Source of the DNA: Bacteroidota bacterium
GTDB taxonomy: Bacteria; Bacteroidota; Bacteroidia; Cytophagales; Cyclobacteriaceae
Direction of reading: 5' to 3'
Length of the DNA: 64,000 nucleotides
NCBI GenBank assembly: GCA_023417065.1
Contig: JAEZGH010000193.1
Coordinates: forward strand, 24,546-88,545
Below the pieces are notes generated by a model, which worked only from the letters and a program-made list of their open reading frames with translations, did no database searches and was not told where the DNA came from. Position numbers and translations under genes: made by a program. Below, one piece after another: positions 42,940 through 51,785 of the stretch (its first letter is position 1; each line of letters starts with the position of its first letter).

Positions 42940-45900
42940 ATGAACTTGCAAGTTATCAAAAATCGAATCACAAAAATACTCGCCTATTCCGTCGCGTCCA
43001 CACTTTTCCTGATAATCTCGCTTTTTCTTTTCCTGCAGATGCCACCGGTCCAACAGTGGCTCATCTCGTTCTATCTCAAAGACTTTTCGAACGTAATCGG
43101 TTTTCCTTCAACGATCAAAAGCTTCAAGATGCTCTGGTTCGACCGGCTGGAACTTATCGGCGTCGACCTGTACGATCCGGAGGGCAACAAGATGATCCGT
43201 GCGAACGAGATCGTGATAAACTTCGAATTAAGCAACCTGTTGAACAATAACGACGTCAACATCGACGGCGTTTATGTCGACAGCGCTCATGTCTTTCTTA
43301 CGGTTATTCAGGAAAATGATACCTCGCGCGATCTTAACATCAACACGTTTATCGCGCGGATCAATGAAAAGTATTCAGGTGGCGGCGGCACGGGGAGACC
43401 GCCACGGATCAATATCGGTGAGGCCTTCCTGAACAACAGTCAGTTCACCTATCTCAATCAGGACCGCGATTCGGTGAAGCGGGGATTCAATTACAATCAG
43501 TTTTCGGTTGGTATCGATGAAGCCCAGCTGAGCAGTTTTGCCGTCATTGGAGACACCACACAGTTTAACGTCAACACGCTGATCGGCCGGGACATTCAGA
43601 CGGGATTCAGCATAAACGAGCTTTCGACGTATTTCCGAATTTCGCAGGGCGGCATGGAGTTCAAAGGACTAAACCTTCGCGCGGGTGAAAGCATCATTCA
43701 GGATACGATAATCTTTTTGTATGACCGGCAGCGCGACCTCAACGATTTCATCAACAAGGTGACGATCCGCGCCAATCTTTCCAACACCATCATCCATCCG
43801 AACGACCTTGCTCTTTTTGCGCCAGGAATTGAAAGAATTCAGAAGCCCCTTCACGTTAGTGGGCTGGCTGTCGGGAGAGTAAACAAATTCAAGGTCACCG
43901 GCATGGACGTCCTGCTGGGAAACACCCGGCTGAGCGGGTCTCTTGATATGGATGGTCTGCCCGAAGTCAACGAAACGTTCATCATCCTCAACGTAAAAGA
44001 TTCGCAACTCGATACGCGCGACCTTTCGTTTCTCCTTAACAAGGGCATCATTGAGCGATTGGAACCGATGGGCATGCTTCACGTAGATGGTCAATTCCTG
44101 GGTTACCCGACAGACTTCGTCGCCAACGGAACCCTTATTGGACGACTGGGAACGATCCGTTCGGACATCAACTTCAAGGTTAACGAACAGGATTTCAACC
44201 GATCCGAATACAGTGGGCGCCTCAACCTGTCGGGATTCTCGTTGGGTAAATTCCTTAGCGATACGTCAACATTCCAGAATATTGCGATGGATGGTCGCAT
44301 TGCAGGCTCCGGATTAACGCAGAACACGGCGGATTTCAAACTTAACGGGAAGGTGAGCCGCATCGGCATCCTGGGGTATGAATACCGTAATATCTCAACA
44401 GACGCGCGATTCGCCAAGGGCTTGTTCAATGGGTTTCTGCAAATCAACGATCCCAATCTCGAATTCCAGGCACGCGGGTCCGTAGACCTTCGGGAAGGTC
44501 AAAATCGGATTCAGATCGAGGCCAAACTGGACACTGCTTACTTTCACAACCTCCAACTCTCCAAAGACTTCCTGTTTCTCCGATCATCATTCGCCGCCGA
44601 CGTTAAAGGTCTTTCTCTTGATTCGCTGGAAGGGCATGCCGAATTCCTCGATGTCAACCTGGCGTACAAGGACAACGAGCTGGCCCTTGACAGTATCGCT
44701 ATTAATTCGTCGCGAGACGGATCTGATCGAAACCTCACTGTTCGATCGTCCCTCATCGATACGCAGATAACGGGTAGCTACCTCCTTTCGAATCTCGTGA
44801 ACGACGTCCAGGTGCTCGCACGCGAGATATTGCTCAACATCAAGAACGACAAAGACGAGATTGAAAGCTATTACGCGAAAAAGAAATACCAACCGGAATC
44901 CTATCAGGCAGAAATCAAAGTTCGTGTCAAGGACCTCGCACCAATCACCGGCCTTGTGAATGCCGATTTAATGGTAGCGAGAGGTACGGAACTGACCGGG
45001 CGGTTTACAAGCGGATATACTTCCATCCTCGACCTTTACTCTCACATTGACTCACTGAACATGCGAGGGATGCTGTTTCTTGACAATGATCTGGAAGTTA
45101 CTACATCCAAAATTGCCGACAGCACCGCAGTGCTCGCGATGGCGACGCTTAATTCGGGGACCCAGATCATCAATAAGAACCTCCAGACACAAGACCTTCT
45201 CGCTGAAGGAATCTGGAACGGAAACCATATCGATTTTGGCCTTGACGCAGACCAAACCGGGCAGACAAACTACGTCCGCCTTCGGGGGAATGTGAACTTT
45301 CAGCGCGACAGCACGGTGATCGCGATGGAACCATCAACAGTAAATCTCCTTGAACGCATCTGGACTTTCGGAGAAGACAACTACATCTCCGTGTCAAACG
45401 GATCGACAAGATTCCATAAGCTTGCCCTGATATCAGGTAGTCAATCCGTAGCTGTAAACGGTATTCTTTCGGAAGACCCATCCCGGCTTGTTACGCTCAA
45501 AATTGATCAGCTTGACCTTTCAACGTTTAATGTGATCACTGCAGAACGCATCAACGGCATCATGGATGGCAGCGTTGAGATGAGCAACTTCTTCAAGACG
45601 CCGAACATTCAGAATTCGGTTTCAATCATTGGCTTCAGGGTTAACGACTTCCTCATCGGCGACCTGCATGGATACAACAAGTGGGATACCACTGCTCGAA
45701 AGTTCGACATCAACGTAGAGGTTACGCGTGATGCAAAGAAACTGTTGAATCTCGGCGGAAATTATACGCCTTCCAGGAAATCTTCACCCCTCGACGTCAG
45801 TGCTACATTGCAGGACGCTGACCTGAAAATACTTGAACCTTTTCTGGAAGAAATCTTCCCATCGATTCTGGGTACCGTTTCTGGCGATTTTGCGATCACC

Positions 45901-47526
45901 GGAAAACTGGATCGTCCCGCCATCGAAGGCGAAGGACTCGTGAACGACGGGCAGATACTCGTGGGTTACCTGAAAACGAATTACCGCTTCAAGGGTATAG
46001 TCGGACTATCACCAAACTCCATTTATTTCAAGAATATTGAACTGACGGATGCATTCAGGAACACCGCCAGTCTGAATGGGCGGATCGATCACGACAACTT
46101 CAACAGCATGAGCATCAACGTCAATGCGGATTTCAATAACTTCCAGGTACTGAATACATCCCTGAAAGATAATGATCTCTTCTATGGTCAGGCTTATGCA
46201 ACCGGAAACGTGGAATTTTTTGGGCCGTTGCACAACCTCCGGATTTCCTCCACAGCGCGCACCGAAAAGAACACACGCATATACATACCGATCAGTGGAT
46301 CATCATCCGTCGAGAAAAAAGACTTCATCACATTTGTAAACTTCCAAGACTCCGTTATAACCCGCAAACTCACAGAAGACATCGCACGCCGTAACAAAGT
46401 AAATCTCACCGGCATCACGTTCGACCTGAACGTCGACGTTACACCTGACGCATATTGCGAAATCATCTTCGACTTAAAAGCTGGCGATATCATCCGCGGA
46501 AGAGGAAATGGAGACCTCAAGCTGGCGTTGGATACGAAGGGTGAATTCAACATGTTCGGCACGTTTGAGTTTACCGAAGGCTGGTACAACTTCACGCTAT
46601 ACGACATCATCAACAAAGAATTCGAAATCCAGCGCGGAAGTCGCATATCTTGGTTTGGTGATCCCTATCAGGGTGTACTGGACATAAACGCATCCTACAA
46701 CCAACAGGCAAGTCTTGCCCCGCTACTGGCAGACATTACCGAAGAAGCTGCCGATATCCCTCAGCTTCGCAGAAAGTATCCCGTACAGGTTCTTGTGAAG
46801 GTGGAGGGACCAATGCTCGCATTGAACATTTCTTTTGATATCGAAGCCAGGGACCTCCCCAAGAGTATCCAGGCGGGAACGACTAACTATAATATGGACA
46901 TCATCTTCACCGCCTTCAAAAACAGGTTGGATGAACAGGAACTCAAACGACAGGTGTTCAGTCTTATCGTGCTAAGGCGATTCTCGCCTCCCGAATCATT
47001 CGACACCAGCGGTTCCGTTGTGAACAGTGTGAGTGAGCTGCTTTCAAACCAGCTGAGCTACTGGATGAGTCAGGTGGACCAGAATCTTGTCATCGACGTG
47101 GATCTTGGTGTCATGGATGAAGAAGCGTTTAACACGTTCCAGTTAAGATTCTCTTACACCTTCGCCGGGGGAAGATTGAGGCTCACCGGCGATGGAACCT
47201 TCAACAACTCGAACAACAACGCGGGCGCCGGGGCAAGCCAGGCAAGCCCGTCGAGTGTGGCCGGTGACTGGACTGTCGACTACATGCTGACTGCGGATGG
47301 CAAACTTCGCGTGAAGATGTATAGCAGAACCAACGTGAACCCTATCCTCAGCTCCGTCAATCAGCAAAATACGATTACTACGGGCGCCAGCATTATTCAC
47401 ACACAAAGCTTTGACGAGATTCGCGACCTGTTCCGCCGTAGCCGCAACAGAAGTTCAGGCAGGAGCGCAGGCGATGCTCAGACACCCAAAGATGCTATTC
47501 GCGAGGAAGATGAGACGATCAACTAG
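42940..47526 (+). CDS. tamB: TamB-type inner-membrane protein (translocation and assembly / lipid transport)
   Basis: 1528 residues. One N-terminal membrane anchor (ILAYSVASTLFLIISLFLFLQ) is followed by a very long series of beta-rich AsmA/TamB repeats, then the DUF490 TamB domain in the last ~400 residues (GTFEFTEGWYNFTLYDIINKEFEIQRGSRISWFGDPYQGVLDINASY...). A Ser/Asn/Ala-rich patch and a charged tail end it. Bridging proteins of this kind carry lipids or help assemble outer-membrane proteins across the periplasm. The frame is intact over 4.6 kb. The divergent start 9 bp from tsaD means the two share a very short regulatory zone. Confidence 0.9.
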   Translation: MNLQVIKNRITKILAYSVASTLFLIISLFLFLQMPPVQQWLISFYLKDFSNVIGFPSTIKSFKMLWFDRLELIGVDLYDPEGNKMIRANEIVINFELSNLLNNNDVNIDGVYVDSAHVFLTVIQENDTSRDLNINTFIARINEKYSGGGGTGRPPRINIGEAFLNNSQFTYLNQDRDSVKRGFNYNQFSVGIDEAQLSSFAVIGDTTQFNVNTLIGRDIQTGFSINELSTYFRISQGGMEFKGLNLRAGESIIQDTIIFLYDRQRDLNDFINKVTIRANLSNTIIHPNDLALFAPGIERIQKPLHVSGLAVGRVNKFKVTGMDVLLGNTRLSGSLDMDGLPEVNETFIILNVKDSQLDTRDLSFLLNKGIIERLEPMGMLHVDGQFLGYPTDFVANGTLIGRLGTIRSDINFKVNEQDFNRSEYSGRLNLSGFSLGKFLSDTSTFQNIAMDGRIAGSGLTQNTADFKLNGKVSRIGILGYEYRNISTDARFAKGLFNGFLQINDPNLEFQARGSVDLREGQNRIQIEAKLDTAYFHNLQLSKDFLFLRSSFAADVKGLSLDSLEGHAEFLDVNLAYKDNELALDSIAINSSRDGSDRNLTVRSSLIDTQITGSYLLSNLVNDVQVLAREILLNIKNDKDEIESYYAKKKYQPESYQAEIKVRVKDLAPITGLVNADLMVARGTELTGRFTSGYTSILDLYSHIDSLNMRGMLFLDNDLEVTTSKIADSTAVLAMATLNSGTQIINKNLQTQDLLAEGIWNGNHIDFGLDADQTGQTNYVRLRGNVNFQRDSTVIAMEPSTVNLLERIWTFGEDNYISVSNGSTRFHKLALISGSQSVAVNGILSEDPSRLVTLKIDQLDLSTFNVITAERINGIMDGSVEMSNFFKTPNIQNSVSIIGFRVNDFLIGDLHGYNKWDTTARKFDINVEVTRDAKKLLNLGGNYTPSRKSSPLDVSATLQDADLKILEPFLEEIFPSILGTVSGDFAITGKLDRPAIEGEGLVNDGQILVGYLKTNYRFKGIVGLSPNSIYFKNIELTDAFRNTASLNGRIDHDNFNSMSINVNADFNNFQVLNTSLKDNDLFYGQAYATGNVEFFGPLHNLRISSTARTEKNTRIYIPISGSSSVEKKDFITFVNFQDSVITRKLTEDIARRNKVNLTGITFDLNVDVTPDAYCEIIFDLKAGDIIRGRGNGDLKLALDTKGEFNMFGTFEFTEGWYNFTLYDIINKEFEIQRGSRISWFGDPYQGVLDINASYNQQASLAPLLADITEEAADIPQLRRKYPVQVLVKVEGPMLALNISFDIEARDLPKSIQAGTTNYNMDIIFTAFKNRLDEQELKRQVFSLIVLRRFSPPESFDTSGSVVNSVSELLSNQLSYWMSQVDQNLVIDVDLGVMDEEAFNTFQLRFSYTFAGGRLRLTGDGTFNNSNNNAGAGASQASPSSVAGDWTVDYMLTADGKLRVKMYSRTNVNPILSSVNQQNTITTGASIIHTQSFDEIRDLFRRSRNRSSGRSAGDAQTPKDAIREEDETIN

Positions 47527-48385
47527 GCTTATTGCGCTTGCGCTCCTCTTGCCACATCTCGCTCTCTGCCAGTCCGGCGACTCGCTGAATGCCTCCGTCA
47601 ACAAGAAGGGTTTGACCAATGCTGTTCTCGTCTCGGCAGTCACTTACGCGGCATCCATCGCAACTCTGAATCACCTTTGGTATCGCCACGCCGACAAGCA
47701 GTCATTCCGTTTTTTCAACGATAATGCAGAATGGAAGCAAATGGACAAGCTCGGACACGCCTATTCGTCGTTTTATCTGGCGTATGGCGTCTCCCGCGGC
47801 TTGCAGCATTACAACCTGCCGGAAGAAAAGTCAGACGTTATCGGAAGCATTGCAGCATTTGCGACTCTCCTTCCAATTGAAATTTTTGACGGACACTCTA
47901 CTGCGTATGGAGCCTCTGCCGGCGACCTCATTGCCAATGCGACGGGGCCATTGCTTTATCTCGGGCAGAAGCGGCTCTGGGGTGAAGTTCGGATTCAGCC
48001 CAAGTATTCCTTCCACACTACGCGTTATGCGGCAATGCGACCTGACGTTCTGGGCCGCGGTGCAGAGCAGATCATAAAGGATTACAATGGCCAGACGTAC
48101 TGGCTGTCGGCAGACCTTGACAAGTTTATGAAGTTCCCCAAGTGGCTTAACCTTGCTGTTGGCTACGGGGCGGAACGAATGGTTTATGCCCGAGATGAGC
48201 AACACAAGGACCTGCCCCTCCCCTATAGACAGTACTATCTTTCAATCGACTTCGACCTCACTGCCATTCCTACCCGGTCGAAGTTTCTGAAGACTGTTTT
48301 CTTTTTTGTCAGCATGGTAAAACTGCCTGCGCCCGCGCTCGAACTGTCCCGGGGCCAAACGAAATTCCATGGGATATATTTCTAA
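47510..48385 (+). CDS. DUF2279 family secreted or outer-membrane protein
   Basis: 291 residues with a signal peptide (RRSTRLIALALLLPHLALCQ). Matches the DUF2279 family common in Bacteroidota, with AVTYAASIATLNHLWYRHADKQSFRFFNDNAEWKQMDKLGHAYSSFYLAYG, EIFDGHSTAYGASAGDLIAN and the ending FYLSIDFDLTAIPTRS. Function unknown; several Gly/Ala-rich segments could be membrane-associated. ATG 47510 is chosen for the signal peptide; it overlaps the tamB end by 17 bp. The frame opening at 47411 lies entirely inside tamB. Confidence 0.8.
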   Translation: MRRSTRLIALALLLPHLALCQSGDSLNASVNKKGLTNAVLVSAVTYAASIATLNHLWYRHADKQSFRFFNDNAEWKQMDKLGHAYSSFYLAYGVSRGLQHYNLPEEKSDVIGSIAAFATLLPIEIFDGHSTAYGASAGDLIANATGPLLYLGQKRLWGEVRIQPKYSFHTTRYAAMRPDVLGRGAEQIIKDYNGQTYWLSADLDKFMKFPKWLNLAVGYGAERMVYARDEQHKDLPLPYRQYYLSIDFDLTAIPTRSKFLKTVFFFVSMVKLPAPALELSRGQTKFHGIYF

Positions 48386-48453
48386 AAGAGGTCAAAAACT
48401 TTTATAATCGGTGACAAATTGATATCTTCCTTATTCGATTTACCTCACTAAGT

Positions 48454-48852
48454 ATGGATATCATGCACTACGTTCAGCAATATGCTGAGCAAATCGGTGG
48501 ACAGTTTACCGATTATGACCACACCAAGTCGGTAGTGGTAGTTCCCGTCAACGGCTCCCGTTACCAGACAGTATTGGCTACAAAGCAGAAAAGCCCGGTA
48601 TCAGGGAAAGATCAGGCAGTCTTCAGTTCAAAAGTGTGTGAGTTCAAGGGGGGAGTGAATCTTGAAGAGCTGCTGGCGCAAAACGCAAAATTCGACTATA
48701 GCAAATTCGTGTTGCAGGATGGCTTCATCAAAGTGGAAGCGTCTTGCCTGGCCGGAAGCGCCAGCGAAGCCCAGCTGAAAGAGATGCTCCACGAGGTGGC
48801 GCAACTCGCCGATCAGTATGAGTTCAAACTTACTGGGAAAGATATCCATTAA
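48454..48852 (+). CDS. Hypothetical protein, 132 residues
   Basis: Soluble, no signal peptide, not recognised. Alternating alpha and beta pattern: helix MHYVQQYAEQIG, two strands SVVVVPVNGS and YQTVLATKQ, VCEFKGGVNLEELLAQNAKF, then FVLQDGFIKVEASC and a C-terminal helix EAQLKEMLHEVAQLADQYEFKL. The composition resembles small two-layer chaperone-like folds (YbjN/secretion-chaperone type), which is only a guess. ATG 48463 is a second start. It precedes the RNase P RNA gene. Confidence 0.6.
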   Translation: MDIMHYVQQYAEQIGGQFTDYDHTKSVVVVPVNGSRYQTVLATKQKSPVSGKDQAVFSSKVCEFKGGVNLEELLAQNAKFDYSKFVLQDGFIKVEASCLAGSASEAQLKEMLHEVAQLADQYEFKLTGKDIH

Positions 48853-48890
48853 TTGAACTTCACTGCGAAGTTTTAACGTTATTTGAGACG

Positions 48891-49264
48891 AAAACAAGTC
48901 GTCTTGCCGCCTGTCCCTCGTGGATTGGAGGAAAGTCCGGGCAACACAGAGCAGCGTACTTCCTAACAGGAAGGCCTCCGACAAGTCGGGGGACAGACAG
49001 TGCCACAGAAAACAAACTACCCCGATCCGTCGGGGAAAAGGTGAAAAGGTGAGGTAAGAGCTCACCGGTCTGACGGTGACGCCAGACGCATGGTAAACCT
49101 TACGCGTTGAAAGGTCAAATAGGCTTCGATCATGGATGGCTCGTCCAGATTCCGGGAAACCGGAATGTCGGAGTGGGTAGACTGATAGATCCTGGTTGCG
49201 AAATCAGGACCAGATAAATGGCAAGAGCCTGAAAAGGATACAGAACCCGGCTTACAAACTTGTT
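48891..49264 (+). ncRNA. rnpB: RNase P RNA (class A)
   Basis: Contains the universal 5' P4 strand GAGGAAAGTCCGGGC (48928-48942) and the 3' partner ACAGAACCCGGCTTA (49240-49254). The ends pair as a P1 helix (AACAAGT at 48893-48899 with ACTTGTT at 49258-49264). Several GC-rich helices lie between. Length about 370 nt is normal for class A. Followed at once by a terminator. The catalytic RNA matures tRNA 5' ends. Confidence 0.95.
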
Positions 49265-49270
49265 TTTTTT

Positions 49271-49307
49271 AACCTGTTAGTGGTTGCTGACAGGTTTTTT
49301 TATTTTT
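49271..49307 (+). terminator. Intrinsic terminator of rnpB
   Basis: A 10-bp stem (49271-49280 with 49287-49296, one G-T pair), a 6-nt loop, then a run of T (49295-49301) and a second T run (49303-49307). Confidence 0.85.
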
Positions 49308-49329
49308 AAGCCAATCAAAATACACAAGA

Positions 49330-50481
49330 ATGTCAAAAATCCTGGTTATTGAAGACGACAGCAAGATAAGGTCTATTTTGAAGGAGATTCTCGAAGAGAA
49401 AGACCACGAGGTGGAAGAGGCCGCTGATGGCCAGGAAGGGCTGAAAAAGCTCGAAAGTGGTGCCTTCGACCTGTGCCTGTGCGACATCAAGATGCCTAAA
49501 ATGGATGGCCTTGAAGTGCTTGAAAAAGCAAAAGAAACAGGCATCCCCACCAACTTTGTCATCATTTCAGCCCACGGCACTATTGATGTGGCCGTAGAAG
49601 CCGTAAAAAAGGGGGCATTCGATTTCCTCCAGAAACCTTTCGATCTTGGACGCCTTGAAATCACCCTGCGGAATGCCCTGGACAAGACAACGCTGATCCG
49701 TGAAACAAAAAGCCTGAAAAAGAAGATCTCGAAGAAGTATGACATGGTGGGATCATCACCTTCTATTGTATCCGTAAAAGATATGATCGAAAAGGTTGCC
49801 CCCACTGACGCCCGGGTTCTCATTACCGGACCAAACGGATCGGGGAAGGAACTTGTGGCAAGGTGGCTACATGAAAAGAGCAAACGCGCATCCGGTCCGC
49901 TTATCGAAGTAAACTGCGCAGCGATCCCTTCCGAACTGATCGAAAGTGAGCTGTTTGGTCATGAAAAGGGATCGTTTACTTCTGCGATCAAGCAACGACT
50001 TGGAAAATTTGAGCTCGCTGAAGGTGGAACACTATTCCTTGACGAGATCGGCGATATGAGTCTAAGTGCACAGGCCAAGGTGTTGCGCGCCCTTCAGGAA
50101 AACAAGATTACTCGGGTGGGTGGCGACAAGGAGATTACCGTTAACGTAAGAGTCATCGCTGCAACGAACAAAAACCTGAAGAAAGAAATTGAGGAGAATA
50201 AGTTCCGGGAAGACCTTTACCACAGGTTGAGTGTCATTGTAATTAAGGTACCGGCGCTGAATGATCGAAGAGAAGATATTCCTGAGTTAACCGAGAAATT
50301 CCTCGAAGACATTGCCGAAGATTACGGATCAAGAAAGAAAACAGTTGAGCCCAAGGCACTAAAGGCTTTGCAAAGTCACGACTGGACCGGCAACATTCGG
50401 GAGCTGCGAAACGTGATTGAGCGACTTGTGATTATGAGTGGAGATCAGATATCCCTGGAAGACGTGAACAAATACCTGTGA
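49330..50481 (+). CDS. Response regulator with AAA+ sigma54-interaction domain but no DNA-binding domain
   Basis: 383 residues. Receiver domain with Asp52 in LCLCDIKMPKMDG and DFLQKPFDL. The AAA+ domain follows with Walker A GPNGSGKE, GSFTSA in place of the sigma54-contact GAFTGA loop, Walker B LFLDEIGD, TRVGGDKE, and RNVIERLVIMSGD near the end. The protein stops at VNKYL where a Fis-type HTH would normally begin, so it cannot bind a specific enhancer by itself in the usual way. It may act from solution, as FlgR-type truncated activators do, or with a partner. Followed directly by a convergent small lipoprotein. Confidence 0.9.
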   Translation: MSKILVIEDDSKIRSILKEILEEKDHEVEEAADGQEGLKKLESGAFDLCLCDIKMPKMDGLEVLEKAKETGIPTNFVIISAHGTIDVAVEAVKKGAFDFLQKPFDLGRLEITLRNALDKTTLIRETKSLKKKISKKYDMVGSSPSIVSVKDMIEKVAPTDARVLITGPNGSGKELVARWLHEKSKRASGPLIEVNCAAIPSELIESELFGHEKGSFTSAIKQRLGKFELAEGGTLFLDEIGDMSLSAQAKVLRALQENKITRVGGDKEITVNVRVIAATNKNLKKEIEENKFREDLYHRLSVIVIKVPALNDRREDIPELTEKFLEDIAEDYGSRKKTVEPKALKALQSHDWTGNIRELRNVIERLVIMSGDQISLEDVNKYL

Positions 50482-50604
50482 TCAGGCATCCGCTTCAGTA
50501 GCCGGCTTCGCAGGTGTTGCTTTCTTGGCATAAGTAGGGCAAGTGTATTGGCTGCAAGCCGTGAGAAATGCCGCCAGCGCAACAAAAGCAAGTACTTTTT
50601 TCAT
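50482..50604 (-). CDS. Small lipoprotein, 40 residues
   Basis: Starts MKKVLAFVALAAFLTACSQY: two Lys, a hydrophobic core and the lipobox LTAC, so the mature peptide is only 24 residues (from Cys17), with a second Cys in YTCPTYAKK and a Lys/Pro/Ala tail. The frame opens at 50700, but the ATG at 50604 gives the signal and lies 22 bp downstream of a well-formed promoter. Similar tiny lipoproteins occur in other Bacteroidota; function unknown. Confidence 0.7.
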   Translation of the reverse strand: MKKVLAFVALAAFLTACSQYTCPTYAKKATPAKPATEADA

Positions 50605-50625
50605 GGATAGAGATTTGGTGAAATA

Positions 50626-50656
50626 CAAAAATATCACACTTTTTATACAATTCAAA
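50626..50656 (-). promoter_or_regulatory. Bacteroidota-type promoter of the small lipoprotein
   Basis: On the minus strand: TTTG (50656-50653), 19-bp spacer, TATTTTTG (50633-50626), the exact consensus TTTG-N19-TAnnTTTG. Expected start near 50620, 16 nt before the ATG. Confidence 0.75.
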
Positions 50657-50940
50657 TGCCGCCAGCCCCAATTGTTACGCCTAAATCGTAAAAAAAGCAC
50701 ACGAATCGTCTTTTTAGGGCCATTGGAAATGTTTTAAGCGTAGTCGGAAGACACCATACATTCCCAGACACTCCCGCTATCCTCAGGTTATCTTGCAAAC
50801 CAATGTTGGGAGCCAATTTGTTATCGCAGCAAACGCAATGTCAAGCGTGAGGTTACCGTGAATTGCACTTTGAAACAATGATACTTAATCCAACCTCTGG
50901 ACGCGAGGTAACCCCTGATCTGAAGCTGTAGGAAATCAAC
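50657..50940. other. Intergenic region with no gene seen
   Basis: Between the lipoprotein promoter and the next gene (minus strand, 50941). No ORF with family features, no RNA gene and no repeat were seen. The upper end could carry a small regulatory RNA but I have no sign of one. Confidence 0.5.
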
Positions 50941-51195
50941 TCACCCACCTACGTAACCATCCGGCAACGGGTACAATTCATCCAACAGAACTTCGGCATG
51001 GTAGCCGTGCTGCTGCACGATATTCACAATCCCTGAGATATCAACGTCATCAGCAGAGGTGGCTACCCGCAGGATTTTGTCAGCATCCTGCAAATCAAAA
51101 TTCACGACGTATCGCGGATAGACAGCCCGTACGGTGTGCAATATTGAACCGGCATGCTCCAGTGAACTGACATTGGTTCGGAATACTTCGATCAT
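50941..51195 (-). CDS. Small HMA-like protein without metal motif
   Basis: 84 residues with a beta-alpha-beta-beta-alpha-beta order (MIEVFRTNV, SSLEHAGSILHTVRAVYPRYVVNFDLQDADKILRVATS, GIVNIVQQHGYHAEVLLDEL) like heavy-metal-associated domains, but lacking the CxxC. Its ATG overlaps the stop of the GyrI-like gene by 4 bp (51192-51195), so both are made from one transcript. Function unknown. Confidence 0.6.
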   Translation of the reverse strand: MIEVFRTNVSSLEHAGSILHTVRAVYPRYVVNFDLQDADKILRVATSADDVDISGIVNIVQQHGYHAEVLLDELYPLPDGYVGG

Positions 51196-51662
51196 AAGGT
51201 TTCATTTATATTTCCATGTGGATGAACCCGCACCATGCAAATCATCTCATCATCGTCTTTGTACCATTCTACAAAAGGCTTCGAACAGTCAACTCGATCG
51301 TCATCAAACATCTCCTGAAACACATCCTTGATCGATTCCGTTTTCTTTCGCCATTCGCGAATGATAACGGCGAGATACTCTCCCTCTTCGATTTCAAATT
51401 CTTCAAGTCCAAACTGATGACCCTCCCCCTCATATGTTGCTTCTGCCGCAGCGATGTAAATCGGGCATCCATTTTTCGACTCACAGATGCCGTAATACTG
51501 ACGGCGGAAACCTCCACCTACCCTTGTGACAAGATCGTTGAACGCTTCCCCTATACCTTCGGGCGAATTTTCAACCTCAAAGCCGAAGACTTTGATACCA
51601 TGGTCGAGAATGAACCTGTGCATATTGTTCGATTTCGAAACAAACTTACCATGAACACTCAT
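51192..51662 (-). CDS. GyrI-like/AraC effector-binding-domain protein
   Basis: 156 residues resembling the stand-alone effector domain of the GyrI/SbmC type: an initial strand-helix (IKVFGFEVENSPEGIGEAFNDLV), CPIYIAAAEATYEGEG, EIEEGEYLAVIIREWRKKTESIKDVFQEMF, and a tail KPFVEWYKDDDEMICMVRVHP. Such domains bind small amphipathic compounds. It is divergent from an AraC regulator with 123 bp between, so the pair may be that regulator's target. The ATG at 51662 (MSVHGKF) is the only convincing start; ATG 51626 (MHRFIL) is also possible. Confidence 0.7.
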   Translation of the reverse strand: MSVHGKFVSKSNNMHRFILDHGIKVFGFEVENSPEGIGEAFNDLVTRVGGGFRRQYYGICESKNGCPIYIAAAEATYEGEGHQFGLEEFEIEEGEYLAVIIREWRKKTESIKDVFQEMFDDDRVDCSKPFVEWYKDDDEMICMVRVHPHGNINETL

Positions 51663-51785
51663 TTCTATGGTGGTGTAAATCCGACATCTTCAGGGGTTGA
51701 TTGAGACAATCCCTTTGGATACTTTTGGATATGTAAGCTGCCAGAAGTTGGTTTGCAATTGAGTTGGTTGTTCAAAAACTGTTTT

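Noticed and set aside
47411..47509. N-terminal extension of the DUF2279 gene into tamB
   Set aside because: It lies in the tamB 3' end in another frame; the signal peptide at 47510 marks the real start.
48628..49065. Long minus-strand frame over rnpB and the gene before it
   Set aside because: It lies antisense to the RNase P RNA and to a better-supported plus-strand gene; no protein family features.
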